A stretch of DNA of 24,101 nucleotides from an uncultured Clostridia bacterium. Its GTDB lineage: Bacteria > Bacillota > Clostridia > TANB77 > CAG-508. How positions within the stretch are numbered: position 1 is the stretch's first letter; every line of letters begins with the position of its first letter. The stretch covers positions 1 to 24,101 of the forward strand of contig CANRGU010000007.1 of assembly GCA_947630255.1 (NCBI GenBank). Reading direction: 5' to 3'. Below are positions 22,555-24,101 of the stretch, piece after piece. The notes under the pieces are model-generated. The model was not told the origin of the DNA, made no database searches, and saw nothing but the letters and a program-made list of their open reading frames with translations. The position numbers were made by a program, and so were the translations under genes.

Positions 22555-22586
22555 GTTTGCGTATGCCCAAAAGGTCATACACAAAC
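22555..22586. repeat. Hairpin between the DGR target gene and its accessory genes
   Basis: GTTTGCGTATGCCC (22555-22568) pairs with 22573-22586 at 12 of 14 positions around a 4-nt loop of A (T on the coding strand). It lies 95 bp downstream of VR. Several DGRs carry a hairpin or cruciform just downstream of VR that helps target selection; this is a candidate, although farther away than the Bordetella example. A T-run follows only on the + strand, so it is not a standard terminator for the minus-strand genes. Confidence 0.6.
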
Positions 22587-22644
22587 TTTTTTCATTTATA
22601 TTCAGAAATCGACAAGACCAATCTCGAATACCAATAACATTCAA

Positions 22645-23919
22645 TTAAAATGTCAAATTGACAGAAGATTTAAGAGAAACTAGCGGGCAAAACGCGCCGC
22701 CAACGCTAAAGCCGTAGTAGGCGTAGTAGACACAGCCGCCATAGTCATAGCGCACATACATCACGTTGCCTGTGCTGCTAGCAGACGGAGACGCCAACCA
22801 GTAATAATTTCCATTTCCTGGATAGTACATTGTATCAATTGTGTCAGTTTTTACAGAATAGTCTGATGTATAAGTATAGTATGCTTGGTTCTCAGACGAA
22901 TCTCTACATGGTCCTACTCCATATCCATATTTATTACTATTTCCAGAATATGGATATTGATAAAATAATTTAACCCTATTTGAACTTGCGTCTAACAAAC
23001 TAGTATCTGGAGTATCTCCTTCCAATTTATAATGTGTATTATAACTGTCCATCATCATCTCAAGTGATGGGGCACCTACTATATAATTGATATCAGTTGC
23101 TGCTATTCCATCAGTATAGCTAGATGGCTTTAAACCTTCCCAATTATTTGTGTTTGTTAGCCATGTTACTGCTTTCATATTATTTTGATTTTCGTCTGGT
23201 GGGGTCTGCGAACTACCTGGTATTGGCATACCATTTGCATCCTCCTCGTAATATAACCCTGGATTTAAATCTTTTATTTTTACTTCATCAGTTGATCCTG
23301 GTGTTGTTGTTTGTAGCGCTTTATTATTTCCTGAAGTACAGTCTGCTTTTAAATATACTGTTCCTTCTCCGTCCCCATATTTGTCATCAAAGTCTACATA
23401 GTATAATCTATATTGTGTTGATACTGTGTAACCATTTGTAGATGCTTGTCCTGTGTAATTTGTTACTACTCTTCCTAAATAACCTGCTACATTGTCTCGC
23501 GTTAATGTTACAGTTTCCCCATCTGCTGTTACCTGTGGTCCTGTTGCACCTGGTGTAACTACTTTTTCGTCTGTTATATTTCCTTTTTTGTCTACATAGA
23601 ATGTGTTTCCTGATTTACCTGTGTATCCGCCATCGTCTGCTTTTGTGAAGCCTTCTGGTAAGTTGCTATCTAATTTTCCGTAATCTACTTCTGCATCATT
23701 GTTTATTGCTCCTACTACTGATGCCAATAGCATTTCTCTGTCTTCTTGATATTCTGTTTTTGTTTTTGCTTCTTGTGCTTTTGATATTAATCCTCCATTT
23801 AATGCTACACTTAGTGTTACTCCTACTAGTATTAACATCACTATTATTGTTATTATTAGGGCTATTAAGGTTATACCTTTGGCACCAATTTTTCTGTGTG
23901 TGTTTGTTTTTTCTTTCAT
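22645..23919 (-). CDS. DGR target: pilin-anchored surface protein with variable C-terminal domain
   Basis: A 424-residue exported protein. The N-terminus is a class III (prepilin-like) signal: a basic leader, K14-G15 followed by I16-T-L-I-A-L-I-I-T-I-I-V and a hydrophobic helix to about residue 40, so cleavage after G15 is predicted. The usual Glu at mature position 5 is Ala. A middle part (about 45-250) is Gly/Thr/Asp-rich. The C-terminal part has A-P-S-L-E-M-M-M-D-S-Y-N and Y-W-L-A-S-P-S, like the C-type-lectin/formylglycine-type domains of clostridial DGR targets. VR encodes residues 374-413; 11 residues follow. Variable positions are concentrated at 381, 384, 388, 390, 392 and 396-408. 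The ligand is unknown. Confidence 0.9.
   Translation of the reverse strand: MKEKTNTHRKIGAKGITLIALIITIIVMLILVGVTLSVALNGGLISKAQEAKTKTEYQEDREMLLASVVGAINNDAEVDYGKLDSNLPEGFTKADDGGYTGKSGNTFYVDKKGNITDEKVVTPGATGPQVTADGETVTLTRDNVAGYLGRVVTNYTGQASTNGYTVSTQYRLYYVDFDDKYGDGEGTVYLKADCTSGNNKALQTTTPGSTDEVKIKDLNPGLYYEEDANGMPIPGSSQTPPDENQNNMKAVTWLTNTNNWEGLKPSSYTDGIAATDINYIVGAPSLEMMMDSYNTHYKLEGDTPDTSLLDASSNRVKLFYQYPYSGNSNKYGYGVGPCRDSSENQAYYTYTSDYSVKTDTIDTMYYPGNGNYYWLASPSASSTGNVMYVRYDYGGCVYYAYYGFSVGGAFCPLVSLKSSVNLTF
22681..22800 (-). repeat. DGR variable repeat (VR)
   Basis: 120 bp at the 3' end of the target gene, matching TR at both ends. In the aligned part there are 20-21 substitutions at TR adenines (to G, T or C), one at a non-adenine (GTG in TR, GTC in VR), and six extra bases in VR within the AAC run. 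The 3' invariant GCGTTTTGCCCGCTAG is the likely initiation-of-mutagenic-homology region. A small palindrome, TGTCAATTTGACA, lies 17 bp downstream. Confidence 0.95.
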
Positions 23920-23956
23920 ATGTATTTTTTCTCTCCTTCTTTTGTTTTTTTGAACT

Positions 23957-24014
23957 GACTACTTTTAGTCTTTTTTCTTTTTTTATTATAAATTTTTAAT
24001 ATTCTCTTTGGCAA
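23957..24014 (-). promoter_or_regulatory. Promoter and 5' leader of the DGR target gene
   Basis: TTGCCA (24014-24009) and TATAAT (23990-23985) are separated by 18 bp on the minus strand, a good SigA-type match. The transcript would start near 23978. The leader contains a 5-bp hairpin with a 4-nt loop (GACTA/TAGTC, 23957-23970). The ribosome binding site AAGGAG is 13 bases before the ATG, slightly far. The bases beyond 24014 show no gene within the window. Confidence 0.65.
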
Positions 24015-24101
24015 TGATTATTGCTAATTTATGTAATTACAAATTTACATATTATTGCATTTTGGTAAAGTAAGAATAAAGATCATAAAGAATTTCCTCA
24101 A

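Noticed and set aside
22555..22592. Intrinsic terminator for the target gene
   Set aside because: The T-run follows the hairpin only on the + strand; on the coding strand it is followed by mixed bases.
1..24101. CRISPR arrays, tRNA or rRNA genes
   Set aside because: I saw no regularly spaced identical repeats with unique spacers, and no cloverleaf or rRNA-like stretches. The heptad tracts are short and contiguous, without spacers.

Overview
The window is an AT-rich, almost entirely minus-strand stretch of a low-GC Gram-positive genome. The evidence is AGGAGG-type ribosome binding sites, a zinc-type S14 (C24, C27, C40, C43), a zinc-cysteine S4, a PASTA-domain kinase next to a PP2C phosphatase and rlmN, and the gene order of the S10-spc-alpha supercluster. 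An uncultured clostridial (gut-type) Firmicute is my best inference; no species can be named from the sequence.

Read in the direction of transcription (right to left), the window opens with a complete diversity-generating retroelement (DGR), about 24014-20143. A promoter precedes a pilin-anchored target protein whose last 51 codons contain the variable repeat (VR, 22681-22800). A hairpin follows, then a small protein resembling the N-terminal domain of MutS, an overlapping Avd-like four-helix-bundle protein, the template repeat (TR, 21414-21527), a structured spacer with two perfect inverted repeats, and a DGR-type reverse transcriptase. TR and VR are nearly identical apart from about 20 substitutions, all but one at TR adenines, plus a 6-nt length difference. 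This is the signature of adenine-directed mutagenic retrohoming.

Directly downstream lies a strong promoter (TTGACA-18-TATACT) and a structured leader of about 295 nt. It drives the ribosomal superoperon: rpsJ-rplC-rplD-rplW-rplB-rpsS-rplV-rpsC-rplP-rpmC-rpsQ-rplN-rplX-rplE-rpsN-rpsH-rplF-rplR-rpsE-rplO-secY-adk-map-infA-rpmJ-rpsM-rpsK-rpsD-rpoA-rplQ, ending at a hairpin terminator near 3463-3492. rpmD (L30) is absent between rpsE and rplO. S10 carries a roughly 57-residue Lys/Ala/Thr-rich N-terminal extension and L17 a central insertion. Several intergenic gaps contain inverted repeats, some built from degenerate 7-bp units, and one roughly 45-bp element occurs upstream of both rplC and adk.

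The left end holds rlmN (23S rRNA/tRNA methylation), then a PP2C phosphatase and a PASTA Ser/Thr kinase, the usual Firmicutes signalling pair. Each of the last two is broken by a single extra C (coding strand) in front of GG, 329 bp apart, while every other gene in the window is open. The kinase runs off the left edge.

In functional terms, the DGR diversifies one surface-anchored ligand-binding-type protein, while the rest of the window is core translation, protein export and nucleotide metabolism.
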